Below the pieces are notes generated by a model. It did not search any database. It was not told the DNA's origin and saw only the letters and a list, made by a program, of their open reading frames with translations. DNA of 64,000 nt from Omphalotus guepiniiformis (lineage: Eukaryota; Basidiomycota; Agaricomycetes; Agaricales; Omphalotaceae), in contig JAQOOI010000079.1 in the NCBI GenBank assembly GCA_028554645.1, positions 1,178,001-1,242,000 on the forward strand, read 5' to 3'. Below, in pieces: positions 24,703 through 35,273 of this stretch. The first letter of the stretch is position 1; every line of letters starts with the position of its first letter. The translations under genes were made by a program, and so were the position numbers.

Positions 24703-25732
24703 ATGGCTGTCTCCGCTATTCATGTTCTTCTTGTCTCCATCCTCATAGCAGTCTTATATCGTCCTGCTGAATCAGAGAATCCGTTCCGTCCTCATGGCCT
24801 CGAGACTCAGCGCATACTTCTCGTCACTGCACATCCGGACGACGAATGTCTATTTTTTGCACCCACTCTACTGTCCTTGATCTCTCGGTCTCATGAACAA
24901 GACAATATATATAAAGATTCGGAACATATAGAAGAGAAAACTATCACCGACTCAACCGAGGTTTTCGCGCTATGTCTTTCTATCGGTGACGCGGATGGTT
25001 TAGGGGAAGTTCGCCGGGAAGAGTATCAGAGAAGTCTTGACGTGTTGGGTGTTAAAGATACTCATAGAGCAATTTTAGACCACTCGTTCGTTCGTTTTCT
25101 TACACTTGTAGATCTTCAATCTAATTCACGTCGAGCAGTGACTTACAGGATAATATCACTGTTAAATGGGATCCGAAAATAATTGCTGATGTTGTGCAAC
25201 CATACGTTTTGGAGCATGGAATAACGACCGTAAGTGGTTCTTCCTCATCGTTTTGTTCAGGCTAGAACGTGCCATGCAGATCCTCACATTCGACCATGCT
25301 GGTATATCCGAGCATCCAAATCATAAAGCCTTGCCTCTTGGAATCAAGGAAATGCTGGCCAAAAGACCACTATCGCAACCACCCAAGTTCTATACACTCA
25401 TCACTGTACCCCTTTCGATAAAGTACATCAGTGTTCTTGCACCGTTCATGGCTAAGTTTGATCTATACACTTTACGCTTCCTACACTTCGCGGAAATCCG
25501 GATTGTCTCTGCTCTACAGTCTCTCGGTTTCAAGGGCTTTTCTGCTGCGGAGAAGAACGTCGACAAAGACTTGCCAGTGTTCGTCTCTGGTTTCAATGAA
25601 TATCTCGCGGCTCATCGAGCAATGCGAGAACATTGGTCTCAGCTTGTATGGTTCAGGTGGTTGAACGTGTTGTTTTCTAGATATATGTGGGTCAACGAGT
25701 GGGCTGAAATCAGAGTAACTCCTGCACAGTAA
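24703..25732 (+). CDS. N-acetylglucosaminylphosphatidylinositol de-N-acetylase (PIG-L/Gpi12)
   Basis: Catalyses the second step of GPI-anchor synthesis, removing acetate from GlcNAc-PI at the ER. The start is ATG 24703 with an N-terminal hydrophobic anchor (IHVLLVSILIAVLY), as in PIG-L. The zinc-binding signature AHPDDE is at residues 43-48. SIGDADGLGEVRREEYQRS follows, then the second metal motif FDHAGISEHPNH after an intron at about 25231-25277. The C-terminal hydrophobic YISVLAPF and WVNEWAEIRV segments end at the stop at 25732. The intron around 25090-25149 is ambiguous: an unspliced frame runs to a stop at 25182, but removing about 60 bp (with a CTAAT branch-like site) joins LDHSF to DNITVKWDPKIIADVV, which restores the family pattern. 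It converges on the next gene, only 50 bp apart. Confidence 0.92.
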
Positions 25733-25782
25733 GTGGCAGTGACATTTGTACCATCGTAGCACAAGAGTTTGTAGGACATGAA

Positions 25783-26377
25783 TCATGAAGATGCTTTATT
25801 CGCGGAGGGAGTTAACCCAAGGCTTTTGACCCAACTCCTTAACCATCCAACTCCAAATCCTTCCTTGATAACTCTACGTGAAGGTAGTTGGTCCACGATA
25901 CTGTGTCCCAGTCGAGCAGAAAACGGGGTAAGATAGAAACTGATGATTGCCCTAGAAATGCGTAGTATCTTCATGAGCCCTTAGCGTCTCGTCCTCAATT
26001 GCCCTTAGAACGTACCAGAGTGCTCCTTGTAAAAGCGGGCTTATGACCTGGTCTCTGGCGGTAATCCAGAATATATGCCGCCATTCCAGTTCTATCACTT
26101 CAGATGGCCCAACATGATCATCTTGTTTTCCTTCGCCACTCAACTTCTCGGCCCTTGACTTCTCGTACAATAATTCCGTCTCAGTATCTTCCGCAACTTC
26201 TCTTGGTGGGGTGTTCCGTCTGATATGAACGTATGGCTGGATACTGCGCAAGTAGCTCAGCTCAAAGCGAAGATCTGGTATGGGTGGTAACCGAGGGCGG
26301 CCTTGCTCGTGGTCTTCATGTCGATGAGGATGCTGATGTTTATGTTCGTGAACAACGAATGGAGGATGAGAAGACAT
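25783..26377 (-). CDS. DUF1770 (Atg43-like) single-pass membrane protein
   Basis: Exon 1 starts at ATG 26377-26375 (MSSHPPFVVHEHKHQHPH, His-rich). It contains LPPIPDLRFELSYLRSIQPY, then the acidic linker and WITARDQVISPLLQGALW. A GTACGT...TTTCTAG intron of about 70 bp (roughly 25961-26030) joins this to AIISFYLTPFSARLGHS, making a membrane helix, and the protein ends TPSANKASS at 25783. PDLRFE..YL..I and RDQV..PLLQG match what I know of the fungal DUF1770 family, whose fission-yeast member Atg43 is a mitochondrial outer-membrane mitophagy receptor. Family assignment is from memory of motifs, and the mitophagy role here is inference. It is divergently arranged with the DUF6533 gene. Confidence 0.75.
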
Positions 26378-26917
26378 GACAGTTTCGATTGAGCTGCATA
26401 CAAGCGCCTGGCGCACGGACCAATCTGGTAGTACGGTAGGCGCGTGGTACCGTACGTTACGGTATACTTACGAAAATCTTCAAATTCCTCGCGCGCAATG
26501 CATTGGTATTTCATTCACATATAACTTCTCTAGCTCTGCAAGGACTCAGTTCAGGCTCATCAGCTCACTCAGCAATGTCAATGAGCATCTGTCAAATGAC
26601 TTGGATACGACACAGGGTAGGTCGCGTTCACCCAAGCGGCCAGTGGCTCAGCCTGGCTGGATCTGCATCACAGCTTCATCAATGATTTTTGACAGATGCT
26701 ATCGTTCTCAATTTGAATTAGAAGCTACTATTTCTTGGGCGCAAATGAGGATATCACGAACGGGGAAAGGCTTCTAGTTGGGGAAGCTTGGAAGCCTCGT
26801 TCTGCTAAGCCGCCTCGATTCGTCGTCCGCGTTACTGCTCAAATCCCGTTCTCTTTTCTGGAGGCCTGACCTTAGATACAACATATATCAGCGGGAACAG
26901 CGGCTAGGGTTGCGTAA
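26378..26917. promoter_or_regulatory. Divergent intergenic region with TACGGTA/TACCGTA motif cluster
   Basis: This 540-bp bidirectional region lies between the DUF1770 gene (minus) and the DUF6533 gene (plus). Three 7-mers, TACGGTA (26432), TACCGTA (26448) and TACGGTA (26458), sit 55-90 bp upstream of the DUF1770 ATG. The middle copy is the inverted form of the other two. Binding by any factor is unproven. Confidence 0.4.
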
Positions 26918-28690
26918 TGGCTTTCGATTCTGCAAGTTCACGTCAAATTGCGTCTGACATGTAAGTACAAGACTTGTTAATGTCAATGTCACTTAATGCC
27001 CTTGTTTTAACCGGTGCAATAGATTTGTTCACGAATGCTTCGGAATTCTAGGCTTCAGTACGGTTTCTCCCGTAGTTTTTGTTGTTTGCCCAAGAACTGA
27101 ACAGTCAATCGTAGCAATATTGGTCTGGGATCATGTTGTCACATTCGGTGGGTCATTCAATCTCAGAATCGGAGGCTCGGCGTTGACATTCTGTATGTGA
27201 CAATGTTCTAGATGTCGAGACGCGCCACGTCTGGGCTCGTGCAAAGACATTGAGCTCATATCTTTTCTTCTTCCATCGGTATTTCGCGCTGTTCAGCAAT
27301 ATATCTGTCGTGGTGCTCGCCATACTGGGATTGGACTCTGAAGTATGTGTACCGTCCTTTTGAACGCAGAAGTCACCCGTTCAATCTTATCTGCTTTCAG
27401 AGGTAAGTAAGCATTTCCTAGTGAACGGATCTTTGCCTTACTGTGGAACTTCAAACAGTTGCCGCCACTACAGTTTTTCTCAATTCAGCCTGTATCGTCA
27501 GTTGCTACTTGTAGCCACACAGGTCATAGTTTGTTGTAAGCCACTCTCTTCCTTTAAAAATCTATCAGTGTTAACGTGACCATTCAGGCCTCCTCACCTT
27601 GCGCATATACGCATTGTTCTGTCGCGACAAAAGAATAGTCGTATTTCTGAGCCTGGTATTCGTATCGCTTGGGTCTCTTTCCATAGTACGTATGCAACAA
27701 ACATATCTCCGCTCCAGTTACGCCCGAAACTGAATCTCGACGCGTCGTAACAAGTGGGCTCTTTTGAATCAAAAATCGTCAAAGACATCACCCTCACAAG
27801 GACTCGGCTGTCATAACGGCCTTTCACGAGTAACGTACGCATTTTCCCTATCAAGTATCTTATTTGGCACATTGACAGTTGCAACGCAGTGCTATACGTA
27901 TGTTTTCGTTATGCGATTTCACGAGGATCTGGATAGCACTCAAACACCTACCCCCGCGGTTTTTTGCTAGACATCGCGGCGGTATGGGAAGCGTTATTCT
28001 TATATGATTCCATACTCTTCGGATTGACCCTTTACAAAACATATCAGTCAAGAAAACGCCTGATTTTTCGAGTTACGCTAATTTCACTTGTTATGCGAGA
28101 TGGTAGGTATCTCCGTTTTCCTTATAGGTGTCGCTCCTCCTGTTCTGATGCAAATGTTGTTCCGTGATACCCTTCTCAGGCGCTATATATTTTGCGTAAG
28201 TTTGAGCTTTCGCATGGAGTACAATGCGCTCATCAGTTACGGTTGTATGTGTAGGGTGATGGCACTCGCCAACCTGTCAAACATTCTGACCTTTTATGTG
28301 AGTGCATAGAAACGTTTACATTTCACGTAGGCTCTGACATGTTGCTTAGATTGCTGGGGTGAGCCCCTGTTGTTTTATCGGACGTAAACTCCTCGCTCAT
28401 ATCGGTCAAACCAATAAGCCCTTTCTCCGAGGCGGACTGTCTACGTTTGCGAGCTGGTCGGTGGTATTTTCATGATCTCAAAAGTGGTCTGATCGTCTGA
28501 CCGTGGATCTTAAACCAGTGTATCGGTGACAATGATGTCTCGACTTCTACTCAACCTACACGAGTGCGCTGATACGGGGTTGTACACCACTGAAGCCAAT
28601 CTCGAGACTTTGATATTTGAAGATGATTTTCCAAGTTCCGCTCGGTTTGTAAGCGTGAATGGGAGCGTGAATGGGACTGCGGGCGAGTGA
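26918..28690 (+). CDS. DUF6533-family multi-pass membrane protein
   Basis: Basidiomycete-specific membrane protein family of unknown function, typically with seven helices. The start is ATGGCTTTCGATTCTGC at 26918. Segments in order are ILVWDHVVTFDVETRHVW with SSYLFFFHRYFALFSN (DUF6533 core), QLLLVATQVIVCCLLTLRIY after splicing, GCHNGLSRVT, AAVWEALFLYDSILFGLTLY, then RDG|AIYFA|VMALANLSNILTFY through a 16-nt microexon (28180-28195). The end is PFLRGGLSTFAS...MMSRLLLNLHE and stop TGA 28688-28690. Nearly all introns can be placed, but the acceptor between about 27690 and 27970 is unclear: a phase-consistent junction needs a 115-bp intron. I consider it probably intact, though damage in that segment cannot be excluded. 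Confidence 0.8.
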
Positions 28691-28928
28691 GATAAAATGC
28701 GATACATTAGGACTACTTCTATTTATGCAGAACATGTATGATAGAGGGCCAACGCCATCAAAGTCAGATCTGGAGGTATAGATCGTCTGGCGTTGATAGT
28801 GGACACTACTTATGAAGTACTTTTAATGCCAGGGTTATTGGACAGTTCGACTTACTGTCGACTTGTACGGCGATTCCGATGACCTCCACAACACTGATAG
28901 GCATATATATACCCACAGGACCATATTA

Positions 28929-31246
28929 TTAAGCTTCACTGATACGAATACTGGGCTCGACGCCTTCACTCCTGTCCTTTCCTCTACTTTCTCCTCCACT
29001 CTCGTGAACAAGGCCATGAACGGCCGTAGTCTCCTCGATCGTCATCGAACGATGTCTGATGTTGGCCCTCTGGTTTGAAGGAAAATACGCATTGAGGGAC
29101 GGCGCGTTCTGTAGCTGTTGAATGTTAACGTGGATGATATATTTACAAAATAAGTCGAGGTCAAGATCATTCTGAAAATGTAACCATAAATCGTGAGTAA
29201 AGCAGAAACACAGAGAGTAACAATACGCACTTCATCATAACCTATGCAATTATGCCATTTAGTTCCTGGAAATTTGTAGTAGTGGGGACCGAACGTACCA
29301 AAGGGCTGTGCAATCTCCTCGCCCGCTCTCAGAAATCCTAAATAGATAAATGAAGCGATTGCTACTCCTGTGATTGAATGCCAGCCAAACATGCCGACAA
29401 GTTGGAATGGTAGGAATAGGAGATATAACCAGACGGTGCTAATATAAAAACGAAATTGAAGGGAATGAGATGGGAAAATATAAACAATGCTGCTCACTGT
29501 CTGGTACAAAGGCGAGATCACATCTTTTTGTGAGCACGATTCATAGAGAACGCGTGAGGACCTACCGAATGTGGACGTTATATGCACTAGAATAAACATC
29601 AGTCAAAGTTTTACACGCAAAAGAGTAAGTGAATGCATACTAAGGAAGAGGTGTTGTGAGAATCTTTTCCAGAACTAAATGAAAATAGCGACAGGTTAAA
29701 GAAACAATCGATAGCGGTTAGTATTTGCAGAGACATACCAGAAAGGTTGTCCTCGAATGAAGCTATACAGCCTAGTATGGACCCCATGCTGGACCCTATA
29801 GATATGCATGAAGGTCTCATTGTAGGATGAAGACAGAGCAGAGCTTACCAGGCACGGTACCTCGATCCTCCAAAACACTGCACCACTCACTTAAACACCT
29901 CAATATCTCCAGTGGAAGGTTATCGCCTTCTCCAGCCACCTTCGGCCGATACTTTGACGTCCGCAAGGTAGGCTTTGGAGGCATCGTCGACCATTGGCCT
30001 TGATTAGCAGCACCCTCTCGATCGAAACGATAATCGGAATCGGAATCGGAATCGGAATCGGAGGGTAATTCTGCTTGTTGAACCTCTACTTGGGCCTTCA
30101 CTGTGGATTTGCCAGTAACGTCAACGTTGGAGCTCGAGCTAGGAAGACTCGGAAGCGATAGCAGGAGATCAGTCACATCGTCGTTGCCTGTAAGAGAATG
30201 CTTGCTAGTGTTCTGGATTGTCGCAAAGGGATGTTCGGGATCGTTGGTGTTGTGTGAGGTCTATGAGTCAGAATCAGCCTGCAAGAATCTAAATAGGAAT
30301 GCAGGATGTGCTCACAGGATGGAGCGGGCGTATGAGGTCGTACAGGTCTTCATAATATATACCGGGCTCACCTGCATTAGTGTCAGATTATTTGAGCAGT
30401 GTCGAGTATGGATATGGAGTAATCACCTCTAAGGTGATGTTTCAACGCCACGGCATAGCTGAAAGTTGCATTAGTTGGTCTGATTGCAGAGAAAACATCG
30501 AGTTGACACACCCCTCAATTAGATCCAAAGCCATTTTCTTCTCCGCCATAACCTTCATTAGCTCTTCATGCGGACGCTTCCAACTCCCATCCTGCCGCTC
30601 TTCCGTAGTACGAGGGGTATAACACGGAGGTACGTGGTACCATATGAGACGGGACATGATACGAGCGTTCTTCATCACCTCTGACCAACCTGTTCGGCCC
30701 ATGAAATAGCGGTCGTAGCTGTAATGTGTATCCTTCTCTTTCATATCCACACATAGGAGATAATGGATTGTACGAACCCACTGGCTGCTCGATACGAAAT
30801 CACGAACCCGAGAACGACACCTGGGATTGGGGATGGTTTTAGCTATTGCGTGGCAGGCAGAAGACGGGCGTTATGACCCACCAAGAACTGTCAGCATGAC
30901 ATGAGGTATAGAGAGCTCGAAACTTGTTAACATTGTTAACGCCACGACCACTGACCCTTGCCTATCAGCAACGCGTTTCCCCAGGTTTCGAACCACGTAC
31001 CAGTTGCAACGAGGGTATGAAATAGCACCGATGGCCATATTGTACGTATCTATGAGAATCTTTAGTTCATATCTTTCCTTAATAATGAGATTGTATACGC
31101 ACGACAGATCCACGTCCAAAGGTCCATCTAATCCGGCTATACAGAGGCACATTATATCCCATAAGCGGGGGGTCGGAGGATCGCATGGCTGGCTTGAGAT
31201 GATGCCTCCCACTCTGTGACCGACTCAACAGGGGCTTGTTCGACAT
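28929..31246 (-). CDS. Bestrophin-family anion channel (RFP-TM / UPF0187, fungal type)
   Basis: Membrane channel-like protein of the bestrophin superfamily, which in animals carries Cl-/HCO3-. The start is ATG 31246-31244 (MSNKPLLSRSQSG). Spliced segments follow the family order: RTIWPSVLFHTLVAT, MLTVLGVVLGFVISYRAASG|YDRYFMGRTGW, ARIMSRLIWYHVPP, ALDLIEG|YAVALKHHLRGEPGIYYEDL and LPLEILRCLSEWCSVLEDRG. After these come TVWLYLLFLPFQLVGMFGWH, RAGEEIAQPFGYDENDLDLD and a polar tail ending at TAA 28929-28931. The FGYDENDLDLD signature and R-x-S-x-G-Y-x-R core are typical. A Ser/Asp-repeat, low-complexity insert (30033-30061) lies between the membrane halves. At least ten introns are present. Ion selectivity is inferred only. 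Confidence 0.93.
30033..30061. repeat. GGAATC hexanucleotide microsatellite in bestrophin exon
   Basis: Nearly five perfect copies of a 6-bp unit encode an alternating Ser-Asp run on the minus strand. Such a tract can change length in frame. Confidence 0.85.
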
Positions 31247-31563
31247 TCTTCGTAATATGTTGTTAAAAAAAAGACGAGAAGAATGGGACGCTCAATGAGC
31301 ATCGCTTGTCTTGCTGAAACTACATAATCTCAATTGAGGGTTAGACGGACTGTTTTTGGTTCAGAAATTCCCAGCACGCGATCCAGTACGCGTACAAGAA
31401 TCTTTCAATAATTGTAATGAGAGGTTTATATATTATCATACTATCTGAATCAAGAACTAATCAGTGATGAGAACGCTATACATGTTACCACTATATGCAA
31501 TTATCATTTATCTAATTCATAGTGAGCATATGAACTCGCCGTTCCAGAACGAGCGGGCGACAA
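31247..31563. other. Intergenic region
   Basis: This AT-rich spacer holds the bestrophin promoter and the 3' flank of the J-domain gene, both on the minus strand. I see nothing else in it. Confidence 0.5.
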
Positions 31564-34500
31564 TCAGTCAGACCTTTCAACGCCAGAACTCAGCCCTCTT
31601 CCTCTTCCTCTTCCTCGTCCCCGACCTCGCCATCCCCTGTATCCATGTGAGCGTCCGCTACGCCCTCTTCCTGCTTTCTCCCCCGTATGCACATCGTCTT
31701 CAGCACTCATTGTGCCGTCAGGGGTTGGGGGCTTCCAGCCCACAGTACTAGGACTGGTGTTTTCACTAGAGCTGAACACACCTCCATCCATCATCGATCT
31801 ATTGGGTGTGCTATAGACCCTGGGTTGACCGGACATGCTCGCTTGGTTTCGCATCGGTTCCGGTTTGAAAAGATAATCGGAAGATTCGCACGTCTGTATG
31901 TCTTCGGAAGGAGGGCTAATTACCACCGGTATATGTAAAGGCTAGATTGAACAGTGATGAGTCGGACGTCTGGATCTACTGATTAGACTAACATTTTCGA
32001 CGAATGTTTGCTGCTGTTGCTGTCGCTGCACCAAACGCTCTTGCCTCAAGCGTTCATTCCGCGCCTTATCCCTCTCACTTTGCTCTTGACGTTTCTTCTT
32101 GACGAATTCATACTAAAACAGATATAGTGTCAATGTCAGTGAGAACCATCCTGACAAGGGATAGCATACCTTCTGTATTCTCTCGGGACTCCAGGTTTCG
32201 TCTGGCTCTTCTGAAGGTACCCTCTTCTTCTCCTTCCTCTTCGCCTTCATATACTCCTTCCTCGCCAAAACCTTTTCCTCTCTCAACCGTGCCCTAGCCT
32301 CCGCCAACTGTTGCTCTCCAACTCCACCAGGCTGCTCCGCAACATGAGTTCTCCTCGTTCTCCCTCGCTGACTTCCACTGCGCTCTGCATTCCTTCTCTC
32401 AGTCTCACGTAACTCGCGGTCGATCTGGATCGCCTCTTCCTCCTTTCTCTTCTTTGTCAACCTCGAGTCTTCCTTCTCCCTGGCAAGTCTAGCAGCTTCC
32501 GCCAGCCGCCGATTCTCTTCAGCGCGTGCTCGCAATTGTTCCGGAAGGAGCGATTGAACCCTTTCTTTCGCCTGCTTGTCATTCTCTTGCTCTTGCTCTT
32601 GCTCTTGCTCTTGCTCTTGCCGCCGCCTGTCCTCCGCTGCCTGCCGGCGTTTCTGCTCCATGATCTGGCGTTGACGTCTCCCTCTTTCCTCCTCCTCTTC
32701 CTTACGCTTCTGTTCTTCCATCTGGCGCTGACGTCTTACTCTTTCCTCCTCTTGTTTGCGCTTCTGTTCCTTCATCTGGCGCTGCCTCTCTTCTTCCTCT
32801 TGTATGTGTTTCTGTTCTTCCATCTGGCGCTGACGCATGTTTTCCTCTTCTTTGCGCTTCTGCTCCTCCAACTGTCTCCGACATCTCTCTTCCTCCTCTT
32901 TGCGCTTCTGCTCTTCCACCTGCCTCCAACGTCTCTCCTCCTCCTCCTCTTTACGCTTCTGCTCATGAGCCTCGCGCCGACGCCTTTCTCTTTCTTCCTT
33001 CTGTTTGCGCTTCCGCTCCTCCACCTGCCTCTGACGCCTCTCCTCTTCTTCATGCATTCGTCTGAGTCTTCCCTCCTCTTGACGGCGCAGCTCCTCGGCT
33101 TCTCGCCGTGAACGCTCTTCCTCTTCTCGTTTCTCTCTCTCTTCCTGCTCACGTTTAAGAAGTTTCTGCTGAGCCTCTTCTTTACGCTTCTGCTTAGCCT
33201 CGATATGCGCACGCTGCGCAGCAATTCTCTGCTCTTTCTCCTGCCTCTCTTTCTCTAATAACAAACTCCGTTTCTCATTCTTCGTTAACACATCAGTCGG
33301 GTAAATGAATCCATTCTACAAAAGGAAATACGCAAATCAGCGTCGATCACCGGTACTTGTTAAGTCGGAGAGCGAACCTTAGCAGCTAAGATTTTCTTTA
33401 TCTTCTCGTCCTTCACCTCAGGCCAAATTTTCTGTGTATCATGCACTGTGGCATCCTTGACAAGTAGTTGTACCATTTCCCATGATCCAGATCGGACTGC
33501 AAGCTGGAGCGGGGTACGACCATCAGCTGTCGCGCGGCTCGGATGGCATCCGTCCGAATGCTTATCCTTAGCGCGGTGGTGGGAGAGATAGAATTGAACC
33601 ACGGGAAGGTTACTCGATAGAATAGCGGTATGAAATGGGGTGAGTTTTTCGTTATTGTAAGCAGACAAGTTTGCACCTGGTTTGTAGGGGACCATCAGTT
33701 CATCAGAAACCTTGTTTTGTAAGCGTGACCCCGTAGAGAAAAGGCAACTCACCGTGATCGAGTAGGAAAGAGGTTACGCTTACGTCCTTACAGCCTCGTG
33801 CAGCGGCATGAAGAAGGGTCTCAAAGTTCCCCACTGGCTGTGTTGCTGCGGCACTCGTGGGCGCTTTGGGTCGCAGGTGGGCAGCCTTCAGTCTTTCTGG
33901 TGCGTTGACATCGAGATTGTGATCCGTGACAAGCTTGAACAGAACATCGGCCTGACCCTTTCGAGTGACCTGATACAGCGATGTTAATCTGCGAAATGAA
34001 GTGCATCGTAGATGGAAGGTTATACCTCAAAGGCACGAGCATGCGCAGACGCAAGGCGATCGCGCGCTTTAGCTTCTTCTCGAGCTATTCTGTCCTCCTC
34101 TGCTTTCTCTGCTGCAATTTCACGCTCTGAATCAAACACGAGGATAAGCAGATGATAGATTAACGCGCATGCATGCAACAACGTTCATACTTACCAAACT
34201 CTTCGACGCGCTGACGGTATTCTTCGTTCTTACGCCTCTGCCGGTCGGCATTGTCTGTCTGGCGTTTTTGAGATTCGGCAAAGTTCCCAGAGAAGGCGTA
34301 AACGTTGGCGCCTTCTCGACCAGCACGTTGTCTTTTATAACCTTTGCACGACTTTGTCAAGAACAAAGGATTTGAATGTAAATAGAACAACTTACGGCTG
34401 CCATGAGATGCACGATATCTACCAAGGAATACTTCTTCAAATAGGAATTGGAAGAGCAATTTCAATCAGAGAAACAACACAAAGCAAGAACGCCACACAC

Positions 34501-34835
34501 TGGAAGAATGCCTCCGCCTCTTCAGGATCGAGTGGCACATCGTCGTCCCTGTGAAAAGTAAAACCGAAACTAGGGCCAGAAGACGAAAAGTTGGATGGGA
34601 TACTAGGATCCGGCTCCTCTGACCAGCCAGGATGGTCATAATGGCGCTGAAGAACCTCCCAAGCGCTACCTAAGGCTTGAAATGTTTGAGTGGCCTCTGA
34701 GACACGAGTTAGATTTCTGTCAGGATGATGCTGCAAAGCAAGTTTCTTGTATGTCTTTTGGGCAAAAAGATAGTTCGATTCTGAAGGAATCCCCAGGTCA
34801 GCGAACGCATTGAGGACCTCTGCTCTGAGCACCAT
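31564..34835 (-). CDS. J-domain (Hsp40) protein with ankyrin repeats, long charged coiled coil and RG-rich tail
   Basis: The start is ATG 34835-34833 (MVLRAEVLNAFADLGIP). The N-terminal J domain contains KTYKKLALQHHPDRN with the HPD motif that stimulates Hsp70 ATPase. After introns the frame continues EVFLGRYRASHGS and KGYKRQRAGREGANVYAFSG, then Arg/Glu-rich linker helices. Two to three ankyrin repeats follow (ANLSAYNNEKLTPFHTAIL, TADGRTPLQLAVRSGSWEM). A very long Lys/Arg/Glu coiled coil spans about 33290-32200, including a QEQEQ run from a hexanucleotide repeat. The C-terminus is a GRGRGRGRGRG tail with stop at 31564. The predicted length is roughly 850-900 aa. The combination suggests a co-chaperone with protein- and possibly RNA-binding parts; the role is inference. 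Confidence 0.85.
32583..32621. repeat. TTGCTC hexanucleotide microsatellite in J-domain gene
   Basis: About six tandem copies of a 6-bp unit encode the alternating Gln-Glu run within the coiled coil. Neighbouring DNA (32640-33060) also shows degenerate repeats of about 60 bp that encode EEQKRKEEEE-type helices. Confidence 0.9.
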
Positions 34836-35273
34836 CGAGGATGAAAGAGAAGGCTATTGATCATCATGTGATCCTTAGAAGCTTTGATAAATCATTGGAT
34901 GGTGACTGTCAAAGAAACTTTCACTGAATATCACCCACAGATCTTTATTTTCTTTCGTTTTCGTTTGACTTGGTGGATGAATGGGAAAGAGGACGAAATG
35001 AGTTTTTTTCTCATTCTCGTTCGAGTAAGACGCGACGCGATTGTTTGTCAACCCGGTCGTTGGCCAAATAAACGATCTGTCGGACCTCATGACGGTTTTT
35101 CCAAAAATTTCTGATTCCATTTCGGCAAGATTTTATATTGCAATGTCGTTCAGATTAACCTATCTGCATCGCAGGTCGACTTCCCGGGCGGACCGACAAT
35201 TAACTGGCAGATAGGCAATTCAAGGCAATTCCGACTATAAGACTGTCCTTTACTTCGATGAGTGCTTTCCGGA
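34836..35273. promoter_or_regulatory. Divergent promoter region, J-domain gene / fucosidase
   Basis: This 438-bp head-to-head spacer lies between the minus-strand J-domain gene and the plus-strand GH29 gene. No classic heat-shock element array was recognised by eye. Confidence 0.4.

Noticed and set aside
32583..33060. Regular repeats considered as a CRISPR-like array
   Set aside because: They are in-frame coding repeats of a coiled coil in a eukaryote, with no unique spacers between constant repeats.
32536..33111. 191-codon Leu-rich plus-strand frame that looks like a membrane protein
   Set aside because: It is the complement of the Lys/Glu-rich coiled-coil exons; CTT/CTC runs arise from AAG/GAG codons on the other strand.
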